Assembly (NCBI GenBank): GCA_937864045.1
Contig: CALMIF010000129.1
Span: forward strand, 1 to 49,525
Length of the DNA stretch: 49,525 bases
DNA from: an uncultured Aquabacterium sp.
GTDB taxonomy: Bacteria; Pseudomonadota; Gammaproteobacteria; Burkholderiales; Burkholderiaceae_C
Reading direction: 5' to 3'
Made by a program: the position numbers and the translations under genes. The notes beneath the pieces were generated by a model. It did not search any database, had not been told where the DNA came from, and worked only from the letters and a program-made list of their open reading frames with translations. Of this stretch, positions 17,783 to 26,066 are shown piece after piece. Each line of letters starts with the position of its first letter. The stretch's first letter is position 1.

Positions 17783-19762
17783 TCAGGCCGCGCTGCGGCG
17801 GCGCCGTGCCAGCAGGCCCAGGCCGGCGCCGCCGGCCAGCATCAGCGCCCAGCTGCCCGGCTCGGGAATGGCCGCCACGCCCAGGTCGGGCTGGTCGGTG
17901 AAGAAGCCGTCCATGCCCAGCGCGGTGAAGGCCTGCACCTGGCCGCGCATGTCGCAATAGGCCGCCGGGTTGGTGCCGATGTCGAACTCGTTGGGCAGGA
18001 ACACGTTCTCGGCGCGGAAGGTCCAGCCATGCACCTCCAGGCCCAGGCTGTGGGCATCGGCCACCAGGCTGGTCGGCGTGCCCAGGCGGCCGCCCACCAG
18101 CGGAATCATCAGGTTGGTGTTGGCGCCGATGCCGTCGGAATAGCCGTCGACGAAGCGCAGGCCGCCGGCGGTCAGCTTCGCCAGGTCGGCATAGCTGCGG
18201 CCATCGCCGGCCAGCACGAAGTCGAACGGCCGGCCGCTGCCGTTGAGCAGCTGCACGATGCGGATGTCGGTGATGGTGTTGAGGTACTGCAGGTTGGCGA
18301 CCTCGAACGACTGGATGTAGACCGGCGCGCTGGCGGTGTTGCCGTAGTTGGCATGCAGGATGGACACCAGCCGGTCTTCCATGCGCTGCACGCCGTTGGC
18401 CTGGGCCACCGCGGCGAAGTAGCTGGGGTGCTTGGTCTCGGGATAGATGCCGATGGTGCGGCGCAGCTCGGCCGACTTGGCCTTGGCCAGGTCGATCACC
18501 TCCTGCAGCGTCGGGATGCGCTCCTGGTCGTTGAAGGCGTTGTTGGCGGTGCGCACATCGCGCAGGCGCTCCTGGGCGAAGATGTCGGCACGGATCTCGG
18601 CGGCGGTGAAGTCCTCCACCCACCAGCCGGCCACCTGGGCGATCACCTGCTCCCACTGGCAGGCCAGCGCGGTGCGGCGGCCGGCAGCGCCCCAGGCGCG
18701 GGCGCGCCCGGCATCAAGCGCCAGGTCGGCCGCCAGGGCCACGAAGCGCTGCGCATCGCCCGGGGCGGCCAGCAGGCCGCTGCGGCCATGCCCCACCAGC
18801 TGGCCGGCGGCGGCCTGGTCGTAGGCCAGCACCGGCAGGCCGCTGGCCATGGCCTCGGGCGTGACGTTGCCGAAGGTCTCGGTCAGGCTGGGAAAGACGA
18901 AGGCATCGGCCGAGGCGTCGTGCGCCGCCAGGTCGTCGCCGCTGCGCATGCCGGCGAACACCGCGCCCGGGCATTGCGCCCGCAGCTCGGCGCGCGCCGG
19001 GCCGTCGCCCACCAGCAGCAGCAGGCTGTCGGGCCGCACCTGGCGCATGGCCTGGTAGGCATGCACCAGCAGGCTGAGGTTCTTCTCCGGCGCCAGCCGG
19101 CCGACATGCGCCACCACCCAGGTGTGCGCGCCCGCGCCCCAGGAGCGACGCAGCGCGTCGCTGCGCCACACCGGGCTGAAGCGCGCCGTGTCGACGCCCC
19201 GCGCCACCACGTGCACGCCGGCAAAGCCCTGGCCCTGCAGCGCCTGCTGCAGCGCCGGTGTCGGCACCATGGTCGCCTGCGTGGCGTTGTGGAAGTGGCG
19301 CAGGTAGCCCAGGATCGGCCCCCGCAGCCAGCCGATGCCGTAGTGGCGGCTGTAGGCATCGAAGTTGGTGCGGAAGTCCGAGGTCACCGGCAGGCCCAGC
19401 CGGCGTGCCGCGCGCAGCGCCGACCAGCCCAGCGGCCCTTCGGTGGCGATGTGCACCACATCGGGCCGGCGGGCGCGCCACTGCGCCAGCAGCGCCCCGG
19501 TGGCCGGCAGCCCCATGCGCAGCTGCGGGTAGCGCGGGATCGGCAGGCCGCGCAGCAGCAGCTCGTCGGGTGCGGCGGCGCTGCTGCCGGCAGCGTCACC
19601 GGGCTGGCGCGGCCGCACCAGCTGCAGCCGGTGGCCGCGCTCGCGCAGCCCCTGCACCAGCCGGGCCACGTTGCCGGCCACGCCGTTCACCTCGGGCGGA
19701 TAGGTCTCGGTGACCAGGGCGATCTGCAGCGGCGCGGCGGTGGCGGTGGGGTGCGTGGTCAT
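17783..19762 (-). CDS. Chimeric GT4 glycosyltransferase fused to headless PEP-CTERM GDPD
   Basis: A 659-residue frame. Residues 1 to ~383 are a GT4 (GT-B) glycosyltransferase: ALVTETYPPEVNGVAG, RGVDTARFSP, GRLAPEKNLSLLV, GDGPAR and the nucleotide-sugar ExFG-type motif TETFGNVTPEAMASG (Glu295, Glu303). Close relatives make glycolipids or transfer mannose/glucose to lipids. From ~384 (DFTAAEIRADIF) the sequence matches the middle and end of the neighbouring GDPD (RTIGIYPETKHPSYF, FIQSFEVANLQYLN-like, GMDGFFTDQPD) and ends in a PEP-CTERM signal. The GDPD part lacks its signal peptide and the catalytic HRG and HE motifs. The junction, near 18610, looks like a deletion joining two tandem genes. 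The transferase half may still work. Confidence 0.85.
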   Translation of the reverse strand: MTTHPTATAAPLQIALVTETYPPEVNGVAGNVARLVQGLRERGHRLQLVRPRQPGDAAGSSAAAPDELLLRGLPIPRYPQLRMGLPATGALLAQWRARRPDVVHIATEGPLGWSALRAARRLGLPVTSDFRTNFDAYSRHYGIGWLRGPILGYLRHFHNATQATMVPTPALQQALQGQGFAGVHVVARGVDTARFSPVWRSDALRRSWGAGAHTWVVAHVGRLAPEKNLSLLVHAYQAMRQVRPDSLLLLVGDGPARAELRAQCPGAVFAGMRSGDDLAAHDASADAFVFPSLTETFGNVTPEAMASGLPVLAYDQAAAGQLVGHGRSGLLAAPGDAQRFVALAADLALDAGRARAWGAAGRRTALACQWEQVIAQVAGWWVEDFTAAEIRADIFAQERLRDVRTANNAFNDQERIPTLQEVIDLAKAKSAELRRTIGIYPETKHPSYFAAVAQANGVQRMEDRLVSILHANYGNTASAPVYIQSFEVANLQYLNTITDIRIVQLLNGSGRPFDFVLAGDGRSYADLAKLTAGGLRFVDGYSDGIGANTNLMIPLVGGRLGTPTSLVADAHSLGLEVHGWTFRAENVFLPNEFDIGTNPAAYCDMRGQVQAFTALGMDGFFTDQPDLGVAAIPEPGSWALMLAGGAGLGLLARRRRSAA

Positions 19763-19783
19763 GCCCCATGCTCGCCAGCGCCG

Positions 19784-19801
19784 GCAACAGTTTGATGACG
19801 G
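19784..19801 (-). promoter_or_regulatory. Candidate Pho box upstream of the GT4 chimera
   Basis: On the minus strand: CCGTCAT-CAAA-CTGTTGC. The first half-site is identical to those at phoX and the arsenic operon; the second keeps only CTGT. It lies 21 bases before the GT4 start, which is closer than usual. Moderate to weak. Confidence 0.4.
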
Positions 19802-19813
19802 CGGGCCATGGTG

Positions 19814-19831
19814 CCGTCACCACAGCATCAT
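19814..19831 (+). promoter_or_regulatory. Candidate Pho box upstream of the membrane protein gene
   Basis: On the plus strand: CCGTCAC-CACA-GCATCAT, again 7-4-7 with the first half-site strong and the second partial. It lies 79 bases before the ATG at 19911, in the direction of that gene. Together with the minus-strand site it would make this a divergent Pho-type promoter region. Confidence 0.4.
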
Positions 19832-19910
19832 CGTCCCTGGTCAGCATGGGCTGCGCGGGCCCGGCCCGCACACCCACCACCCCGAAGCCGACCCGCGAGG
19901 ACGCCTGCCC

Positions 19911-20546
19911 ATGACCACCTTCCGCGACGCGCTGCGCCAGCAGCGCTGGGACGACCACCGCTACTACCACCACAGCCGCATCAACCAGAGCCTGCACCTG
20001 CTGTCGGCGATCAGCTTCGTCGTCGCCTACGGCGTGCTGTTCATCGACCCGCCGGCAGCCGCGCTGATCGGCTGGCTGGTGTCGATGAGCGCGCGCCAGA
20101 GGGGGCACTTCTTCTTCGAGCCCACCGGCTACGACCACGTCAACCAGGCCACGCGCGAACACAAGGAAGACATCAAGGTCGGCTACAACCTGCGCCGCAA
20201 GGTGGTGCTGCTGGCGATCTGGGCCGCCGCGCCGCTGGCCCTGGCCGCCAAGCCCGAGCTGTGGGGCCTGCTGGCGCCGCACACCGACTTCACCGGCTAT
20301 GTCCGCAACGTCGGCTGGATCTGGCTGTGGCTGGGCGTGGCCGGCCTGGTGGCGCGCACGCTGCAGCTGTTCGTGCTGCAGGGCCTGCAGACCGGCCTGG
20401 TCTGGGCGACCAAGATCCTGACCGACCCGTTCCACGACATCTGGCTGTACCACCGTGCGCCACTTCATCTGCTGCGCGGTGAACTGATCGACCCCATGCA
20501 CCACGCGGCCTCGGTGCCGCTGAACACCGGCCGCGGCCGGGTCTGA
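19911..20546 (+). CDS. Histidine-rich membrane protein, function unknown
   Basis: A 211-residue protein with about four hydrophobic segments (near 28-45, 48-60, 98-115, 130-150). Conserved-looking polar motifs flank them: DDHRYYHHSRINQSLHLL at the start, RQRGHFFFEPTGYDHVN after the first pair, and DPFHDIWLYHRAPLHLL near the C-terminus. The GHFFFE motif and His clusters recall DUF962/Mpo1-like membrane oxygenases acting on fatty acids, but the resemblance is loose and this is not a firm call. It diverges from the glycosyltransferase gene and sits among lipid and phosphorus genes, so a role in lipid modification is plausible. Confidence 0.7.
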   Translation: MTTFRDALRQQRWDDHRYYHHSRINQSLHLLSAISFVVAYGVLFIDPPAAALIGWLVSMSARQRGHFFFEPTGYDHVNQATREHKEDIKVGYNLRRKVVLLAIWAAAPLALAAKPELWGLLAPHTDFTGYVRNVGWIWLWLGVAGLVARTLQLFVLQGLQTGLVWATKILTDPFHDIWLYHRAPLHLLRGELIDPMHHAASVPLNTGRGRV

Positions 20547-20570
20547 GTCCTGGACATCTTCCGGGGCGCG

Positions 20571-20590
20571 GCCGCCAGGCAGCTGGCGGC
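20571..20590. terminator. Hairpin between convergent genes
   Basis: GCCGCCAG (20571-20578) pairs with CTGGCGGC (20583-20590) around a GCAG loop, and the flanking GGGGCGC/GCACCCC can extend the stem. It fills the 57-base gap between the membrane protein and the convergent aminotransferase. There is no T-run, so termination by this hairpin alone is uncertain. Confidence 0.5.
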
Positions 20591-20603
20591 GCACCCCGCG
20601 CCT

Positions 20604-22253
20604 TCAGAACCGATGGGCCAGCAACTCGCGCAGGATGCCGCGGCGGATCGCGAGGTTGCTCGACCGCGGGTCGGCCCACCACCAGCCGTCTTCGCGCATC
20701 TCGCGGCAGGCGCTGACGAAACGCTGTGTCACCGCCTCGAAGTCGTCGTCGCCGTGGTCCAGGCTGAACACCAGCCGCCCGGTGCCCACCCAGCTCAGCG
20801 CCAGGCCGTGGGCGCGCAGGTAGAACTGCAGCATCCAGTTGTAGCGCGCCGGCTGGGTGTAGAACACCGTCCACACCGTGCCCATGCCAGCCAGCTGCAC
20901 CGGCAGGTCGGCGGCCAGCAGCAGGCTGTTCAGGCGGGCCAGCCGCGCTGCCCAGCGCTCGTCCATGCCGTCGTACATCGCCTGCACCGCGGGCGTGTCC
21001 AGCTGCTCCAGGAACACCTGCATCGCGCACATCACCTGCGGGTGGGCGACGAAGATGCCGCGGGCAAAGCAGATGTCGGCCGGCCGGTCCTCGCGCCAGC
21101 GCTTCATCAGCGCCCGCTTGCCGCACACCACGCCCACCGGCAGGCCGCCGCCCAGGGTCTTGCCGTAGGTCACCATGTCGGCGCGCACGCCGAAGTAGGC
21201 CTGCGCCCCGCCCGGCGCCAGGCGGAAGCCCATGAACACCTCGTCGAAGATCTGCACGATGCCGCGTTCGGTGCACACCGCGCGCAGCTGCTGCAGCCAG
21301 GCGGCGTAGGCAGCGCGGTCGAAGCCGGCGCTGCGGCTGCTGTCGACCAGGGTCGAATCGCCTGGCGCGGCGCTGTTGGGGTGCAGGCCCTGCAGCGGGT
21401 TGACCAGCACGCAGGCGATGTCGTTGCGGGTGCGCAGCACGCGCAGGGTGTGTGCGTCCATTTCCTTCAGGGTGTCGGTGTCGCGCGGCATGACCGGGTT
21501 GCCCGGGCCGGGCTGCACGTCTTCCCACCAGCCGTGGTACGCGCCGCAGAAGCGCACCAGGTGCGTGCGCTTCGTGTGGTAGCGCGCCAGGCGCACGGCC
21601 TGCATCACCGCCTCGGTGCCGCTCATGTGGAACGACACCTCGTCCAGCCGCGAGATGGCCTTCAGGCGGCGCACGTTGTCAGCCACCGCCGGGTGGTAGC
21701 TGCCCAGCAGCACGCCGTGGTCGTGGGCGCGGCGCGCGCCCTCGGCCATCACCCGCTGGTAGAAGGCATGGCCGAACAGGTTCACGCCGTAGGAGCCGGT
21801 CAGGTCGTGCAGGCGCTGGCCGTCCAGGTCGGTGATGACCGGGCCGTCCACCCGCTGCACGAAGCCGGGCACCGACAGCTGGCTGCGCAGGTAGGGGCTG
21901 TACTGGAACGGCACGCGGTCGGCGCCGGTGAACTGCAGGTCCGACAGGCCGTCGGCGGCCTCGCGCGTCAGCGCCAGCGAGCGGGCATGGCGGGTGGCGA
22001 ACAGCGTGGACAGCCGCAGCAGCGCCTGGCGCCGGCGCGACACGGCTTCCGCCGGCGCGCCATCGCTGTTGAAGAAGCGCTCGGCATCGTAGGCGTAACC
22101 CGGCAGCAGCGCGGCCACGCGCTTGGCCATGCGGGCATGGCCGGTCAGCGACGGGTGCTTGGCCGCCGACAGCTGCAGCCGGCGCCGCGCCGCCGGCAGC
22201 GCCAGGGCCAGCGTGGCCAGGGCCACGGCCGACAGCGCAAGGGTTTCATTCAT
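20604..22253 (-). CDS. Membrane-anchored class III PLP-dependent aminotransferase
   Basis: A 549-residue fold-type I aminotransferase of the glutamate-1-semialdehyde aminomutase-like class III group. The N-terminus is a hydrophobic helix (ALSAVALATLALALPAARRR) that should anchor it in the membrane. The PLP-binding features are SFHMSGTEAVMQAVRLARYHT, FCGAYHGWWED, the aspartate in QIFDEVFMGFR, and the Schiff-base Lys in TYGKTLGGGLPVG. It is clearly not the housekeeping HemL: about 120 extra residues precede the catalytic domain. Substrate unknown; neighbours suggest an amino-containing lipid or head group. Its start abuts a phosphatidylserine decarboxylase on the other strand that lacks its 5' end. 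Confidence 0.82.
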   Translation of the reverse strand: MNETLALSAVALATLALALPAARRRLQLSAAKHPSLTGHARMAKRVAALLPGYAYDAERFFNSDGAPAEAVSRRRQALLRLSTLFATRHARSLALTREAADGLSDLQFTGADRVPFQYSPYLRSQLSVPGFVQRVDGPVITDLDGQRLHDLTGSYGVNLFGHAFYQRVMAEGARRAHDHGVLLGSYHPAVADNVRRLKAISRLDEVSFHMSGTEAVMQAVRLARYHTKRTHLVRFCGAYHGWWEDVQPGPGNPVMPRDTDTLKEMDAHTLRVLRTRNDIACVLVNPLQGLHPNSAAPGDSTLVDSSRSAGFDRAAYAAWLQQLRAVCTERGIVQIFDEVFMGFRLAPGGAQAYFGVRADMVTYGKTLGGGLPVGVVCGKRALMKRWREDRPADICFARGIFVAHPQVMCAMQVFLEQLDTPAVQAMYDGMDERWAARLARLNSLLLAADLPVQLAGMGTVWTVFYTQPARYNWMLQFYLRAHGLALSWVGTGRLVFSLDHGDDDFEAVTQRFVSACREMREDGWWWADPRSSNLAIRRGILRELLAHRF

Positions 22254-22976
22254 CACAGGGTCTCCGCGCAGGCCAGCCTGCACGACCGCTTCATCCGCGA
22301 GCTCAAGCCCGGCGCCCGGCTGGTGGACGCCGACCCGCAGGTGCTGTGCAGCCCCTGCGACGCCATCCTGGGCGCCTGCGGGCCGGTGCAGGGGCTCACG
22401 GTGTTCCAGGCCAAGGGATTTCCGTACACCCTGCCCGAGCTGTTCGGTGCCGACCCGGCCGCCTTTGCGCCCTACCGCGACGGCATGTTCGCCACGCTGC
22501 GGTTGACCTCGGCGATGTACCACCGCTTCCATGCGCCGCACGACCTGCAGGTGCACCATGTCACCCACCACAGCGGCGACACCTGGAACGTCAACCCGAT
22601 CGCGCTGAAGCGGGTGCAGAAGCTCTTCTGCCGCAACGAGCGCGCGGTGCTGCATTGCCGGGTCGGCGCGCCCGGCCAGCGCGCGCATCCGCTGGCCCTG
22701 GTGCAGGTGGCCGCCATCCTGGTGGCCAGCCTGCGCCTGCACTGGCTGCCCGCGCCGCTGGGGCTGGACTACGCCGGCCCGGCCCAGCTGCCCTGCGACG
22801 AGCCCTTCGCCAAGGGCCAGGAGATGGGCTGGTTCCAGCATGGCTCGACCATCCTGGTCTTCGCGCCGCGCGGCTTCCGCCTGGCGCCGGGTCTGGCCAG
22901 CGGCGCGCGACTGCGAATGGGCCAGGCGCTGATGCACCTGCCCGATCCCGCCGCCGCGCCCGTGACAACGATGTGA
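22254..22976 (+). pseudogene. psd: Phosphatidylserine decarboxylase, 5'-truncated
   Basis: About 240 residues of a Psd, the enzyme that turns phosphatidylserine into phosphatidylethanolamine. Present: SLHDRFIRELKPGARLVDADP, SPCDAILGACG, TLRLTSAMYHRFHAPHDL (catalytic His), GDTWNVNPIALKRV, and the self-cleavage site HGST in WFQHGSTILVFAP, whose Ser becomes the pyruvoyl group. No ATG or GTG start precedes the first conserved block; the homologous N-terminal ~90 residues I would expect are absent, and the upstream DNA is the start of the aminotransferase on the opposite strand. The body is otherwise intact. Translation from a rare start cannot be excluded. Confidence 0.78.
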
Positions 22977-22979
22977 CAG
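22962..22979 (-). promoter_or_regulatory. Pho-box-like direct repeat at the psd stop
   Basis: On the minus strand: CTGTCAC-ATCG-TTGTCAC, one of the closest matches to the 7-4-7 PhoB consensus in the window. It overlaps the psd stop codon and points away from phoX. It may be an accessory PhoB site for phoX, whose own site lies 50 bases further on, or a relic. Confidence 0.5.
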
Positions 22980-23028
22980 GACGCACCGCCCCCAGCGATT
23001 GCAGGGGCGTGCGGGCCGCCGCGGGGCC

Positions 23029-23046
23029 GCGTCACGTGGCCGTCAT
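23029..23046 (+). promoter_or_regulatory. Candidate Pho box upstream of phoX
   Basis: Reads GCGTCAC-GTGG-CCGTCAT, two half-sites spaced 11 nt apart, both keeping CGTCA. It is oriented toward phoX and lies 101 bases before its ATG. PhoX-type phosphatases are classic phosphate-starvation genes, which supports the call. Confidence 0.6.
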
Positions 23047-23147
23047 CACGCCTGCCCACACTGCGCGGCGTCCGGCCTTCCCGCCGGGCGCGTTGTCCGG
23101 CGCCCGGTCCTCTCCTTCCCGATCCAACCCCTGCAGGAGCGCACCCC

Positions 23148-25361
23148 ATGAAGGGTCACCAACATCCCAAGAACGACGTGTCGCTGAACCCGTCGGGCAA
23201 TGACTCGATCCACGACGTCATCAGCCGCACCGACCTGAGCCGCCGCCAGTTCGTGCGCGGCGGCGTCAGCGCCGGTGCGCTGGCTGCTGCCGGCGGCCTG
23301 TCGCTGGGCGGTCTGGTGCAGACGGTGCAGGCCGCCGCCGTGGCGACCATGACCTACCCCATCGGCTTTGCCAACGTGCCGGCCAGCACCCGTGCCGTCA
23401 ATGCCGGCTTCGGCAACCCGGCCACGGCCGTGGTCGACCGCGTGACCGTGCCCGCCGGCTACACCGCCCAGGTGCTGGTGGCCTGGGGCGACCCCATCGT
23501 CGCCGGCGGCCCGGTCTACCTCGGCGACGCCAGCCAGGACGCCGCGGCCCAGATGAAGCAGTACGGCATGCACACCGACGGCATGCACTTCTTCCCGCTC
23601 AGCGGCACCGGTGGCAAGCCGCTGTCCGACCGCGGCATCCTGTGCGCCAACAACGAGTACACGCACGAGGAAGTGCTGCACGCCGACGGCCAGGCCGGCG
23701 CCGGCTACACCCTGGCCAAGACGCGCAAGTCGCAGGCCGCGCACGGCGTGTCGGTGGTCGAGCTGCGCCGCACCGCCGGCCGCTGGCAGGTGGTGCGCAA
23801 CTCGCCCTACGGCCGCCGCATCACCGCCAACACGCCCTGCCGCATCAGCGGCCCGGCTGCCGGCCATGCGCTGATGAAGGCGAAGAAGTACGTCGTCACC
23901 GACCACGCCACGGTCGACACCGGCACCTTCACCGACGGCACCACCGCGCTGGGCACGATCAACAACTGCGCCAACGGCGTGACGCCCTGGGGCACCTACC
24001 TCACCTGCGAGGAGAACTGGAACGGCAACTTCGGCAGCACCAGCGCCTTGCCCGCGGCCACCTCGGGCGAGACCGGCAAGCTGTTCAACCGCTACGGCGT
24101 GGTCGCCGCCGGCTTCGGCTACCGCTGGCACGAGACCGACGACCGCTTCGACGTGGTGAAGAACCCGAACGAGACCAACCTGTTCGGCTGGGTGGTCGAG
24201 ATCGACCCGGCCAACCCGACCGCCGCGCCGGTCAAGCGCACCGCCCTGGGCCGCTTCAAGCACGAGAGCGCGCAGTACGTGGTCGACGCGCAGAACAACC
24301 TCGCCTTCTACATGGGCGACGACGAGCGCAACGAGTACATCTACAAGTTCGTCTGCGACGGCAAGTTCAACCCCGGCAACCGCGCCGCCAACCGCGACCT
24401 GCTGGACCACGGCACGCTGTACGTGGCCCGCTTCGACGCCAACCTGGGCGGGCGATGGATCGCGCTGGAACCGGGCACCCTGGGCCTGGACGGCACGGCC
24501 CTGCGCGACAACCCGAACTTCAGCGGCGCCAACGACGCCGAGGTGCAGGCCAAGATCCTGATCAAGACCCGCATGGCCGCCGACGCGGTGGGTGCGACGA
24601 TGATGGACCGCCCCGAGTGGACCGGCGCCCGCCCGCGCATCAACGGCTGGCAGGAGATCGAGGTCTACTGCACCCTGACCAACAACAACCGCCGCGGCAG
24701 CAGCGCCACGCCCAGCAGCAACCGCGCCGACGGCAGCACCACCGCCGCCAGCGCCCGCCCGGCGGTGGACGCCGCCAACCCGCGCGCCGACAACGTCTAC
24801 GGCCACATCATCCGCTGGCGCGAGGCCGACCGCACGGTGCGCGCCACCACCTTCACCTGGGACATCTTCGCCCAGGCCGGCGACACCGCCACCGCCAAGG
24901 CCGCCCATGCCTCGGGCACCAACAACTACAAGGGCAACATCAACGACGCCCCTGACGGCAGCGCCGACTACGGCGCGCCGGACGGCCTGTGGTTCGACCC
25001 GTTCGGCCGCCTGTGGGTGCAGACCGACCAGATCGGCGACGGCAGCGGCGACTTCATCAACATCGGCGCCAACATGATGGTCTGCGCCGACCCGGCCACC
25101 GGCGCCACCCGCCGCTTCCTGACCGGCCCGAACAAGTGCGAGGTGACCGGCGTGACCATGACGCCGGACGGCCGCACCATGTTCGTGGGCGTGCAGCACC
25201 CGGGCGAGGACGCGGTCGCCGCCAACCCGACGCAGTTCTCCAACTGGCCGCAGAGCCAGTTCACGGTCGAGTCCGACGGCGTCACCCCGCTGCCGGGCGG
25301 TCGTCCGCGCTCGGCCGTGGTGGTGATCACCAAGGACGACGGCGGCGTGATCGGCACCTGA
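23148..25361 (+). CDS. phoX: PhoX family alkaline phosphatase (Tat-exported)
   Basis: A 737-residue PhoX, a calcium/iron-dependent periplasmic phosphomonoesterase that frees phosphate from organic esters. It has a twin-arginine signal, DLSRRQFVRGGVSAG (Arg32-Arg33) followed by a hydrophobic stretch. Further on are ANNEYTHEEVL, TPWGTYLTCEENWNGNFG, GRFKHESAQYVVD, FYMGDDERNEYIYKFV, APDGLWFDPFGRLWVQTDQ and CEVTGVTMTPDGRTMFVGVQHPGE, which supply metal ligands (Glu, Asp, His) and match the family across its length. It appears complete. A PEP-CTERM gene follows after 59 bases, probably in the same transcript. Confidence 0.95.
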   Translation: MKGHQHPKNDVSLNPSGNDSIHDVISRTDLSRRQFVRGGVSAGALAAAGGLSLGGLVQTVQAAAVATMTYPIGFANVPASTRAVNAGFGNPATAVVDRVTVPAGYTAQVLVAWGDPIVAGGPVYLGDASQDAAAQMKQYGMHTDGMHFFPLSGTGGKPLSDRGILCANNEYTHEEVLHADGQAGAGYTLAKTRKSQAAHGVSVVELRRTAGRWQVVRNSPYGRRITANTPCRISGPAAGHALMKAKKYVVTDHATVDTGTFTDGTTALGTINNCANGVTPWGTYLTCEENWNGNFGSTSALPAATSGETGKLFNRYGVVAAGFGYRWHETDDRFDVVKNPNETNLFGWVVEIDPANPTAAPVKRTALGRFKHESAQYVVDAQNNLAFYMGDDERNEYIYKFVCDGKFNPGNRAANRDLLDHGTLYVARFDANLGGRWIALEPGTLGLDGTALRDNPNFSGANDAEVQAKILIKTRMAADAVGATMMDRPEWTGARPRINGWQEIEVYCTLTNNNRRGSSATPSSNRADGSTTAASARPAVDAANPRADNVYGHIIRWREADRTVRATTFTWDIFAQAGDTATAKAAHASGTNNYKGNINDAPDGSADYGAPDGLWFDPFGRLWVQTDQIGDGSGDFINIGANMMVCADPATGATRRFLTGPNKCEVTGVTMTPDGRTMFVGVQHPGEDAVAANPTQFSNWPQSQFTVESDGVTPLPGGRPRSAVVVITKDDGGVIGT

Positions 25362-25420
25362 TCGACTTTCCACCGCAGCGGGCCACCCCGCTGCACCACT
25401 TCCTCCCGAATGGAATCGCC

Positions 25421-26059
25421 ATGAAACTGCACCTGATGGCCGCCGCCCTGGCCGCTGCCGCCACCCTGCCGGCGCACGCCGTGCTGGCCACCGACGCCGG
25501 CAGCATCGCCGGCCCCACCACCCTGGTCGACTTCGAGAACTTCGACGGCCTGCTCACCTCGGGGCCAGTCGCGGTCGCCCCGGGCGTGGTCTTCACCGGC
25601 GACAGCACCGCCGAGCTGGGCGCCAACGTGCGCGACCTGGGCGACAACGGCGTCTGGGGCGTGGGCAACCTGTTCGCCGCCGGGGGCGTGGCCGGCGAGC
25701 TGCGCTTCACCTTCAGCGACGGCCTGAGCAGCGGTGCCGGCGCCTTCGTCAGCCACTACGCCAACGCGGTGCTGCCCTTCCCGCTGGTGATCGAGGTCTC
25801 GGCCTACGGCAACAACAACCAGATCATCGAGACCCACAGCTTCACCGTGGCCGCCGACGCCCTGGCCTACAACGCCGGCCAGTTCCTGGGCATCACCCGC
25901 AGCCAGGCCGACATCCGCTCGATCAGCTTCAAGGGCCTGGGCGTGGTCGCCGACAACCTGGTGCTGACCACCCCCGTGCCCGAGCCCGGCACCTGGGCGC
26001 TGATGCTGGCCGGCCTGGGCGCTGTCGGCATGCTGGGGCAGCGCCGCCGCTGGGGCTGA
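25421..26059 (+). CDS. PEP-CTERM sorting-domain protein of unknown function
   Basis: A 212-residue secreted protein. The signal peptide (1-19, ending LPAHA) is followed by a beta-rich middle part starting TTLVDFENFDGL, a pattern common in PEP-CTERM proteins with a jelly-roll-like carbohydrate-binding fold. The C-terminus is VPEPGTWALMLAGLGAVGMLGQRRRWG, a canonical exosortase signal. It follows phoX by 59 bases with no terminator between. It has no catalytic motif I recognise and may be a structural or binding component at the cell surface or in the exopolysaccharide. Confidence 0.85.
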   Translation: MKLHLMAAALAAAATLPAHAVLATDAGSIAGPTTLVDFENFDGLLTSGPVAVAPGVVFTGDSTAELGANVRDLGDNGVWGVGNLFAAGGVAGELRFTFSDGLSSGAGAFVSHYANAVLPFPLVIEVSAYGNNNQIIETHSFTVAADALAYNAGQFLGITRSQADIRSISFKGLGVVADNLVLTTPVPEPGTWALMLAGLGAVGMLGQRRRWG

Positions 26060-26066
26060 GCGCGCC

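Noticed and set aside
15569..19795. A 1.4-kilocodon open frame on the plus strand, and other very long open frames antisense to mfd, phoX, relA and the aminotransferase
   Set aside because: They lie opposite or out of frame with genes that have clear families; their products are Arg/His/Gln/Gly-rich low-complexity sequences expected from 70% GC DNA.
20604..22253. HemL glutamate-1-semialdehyde aminomutase
   Set aside because: The protein has an N-terminal membrane helix, over 100 extra residues and a non-haem context.
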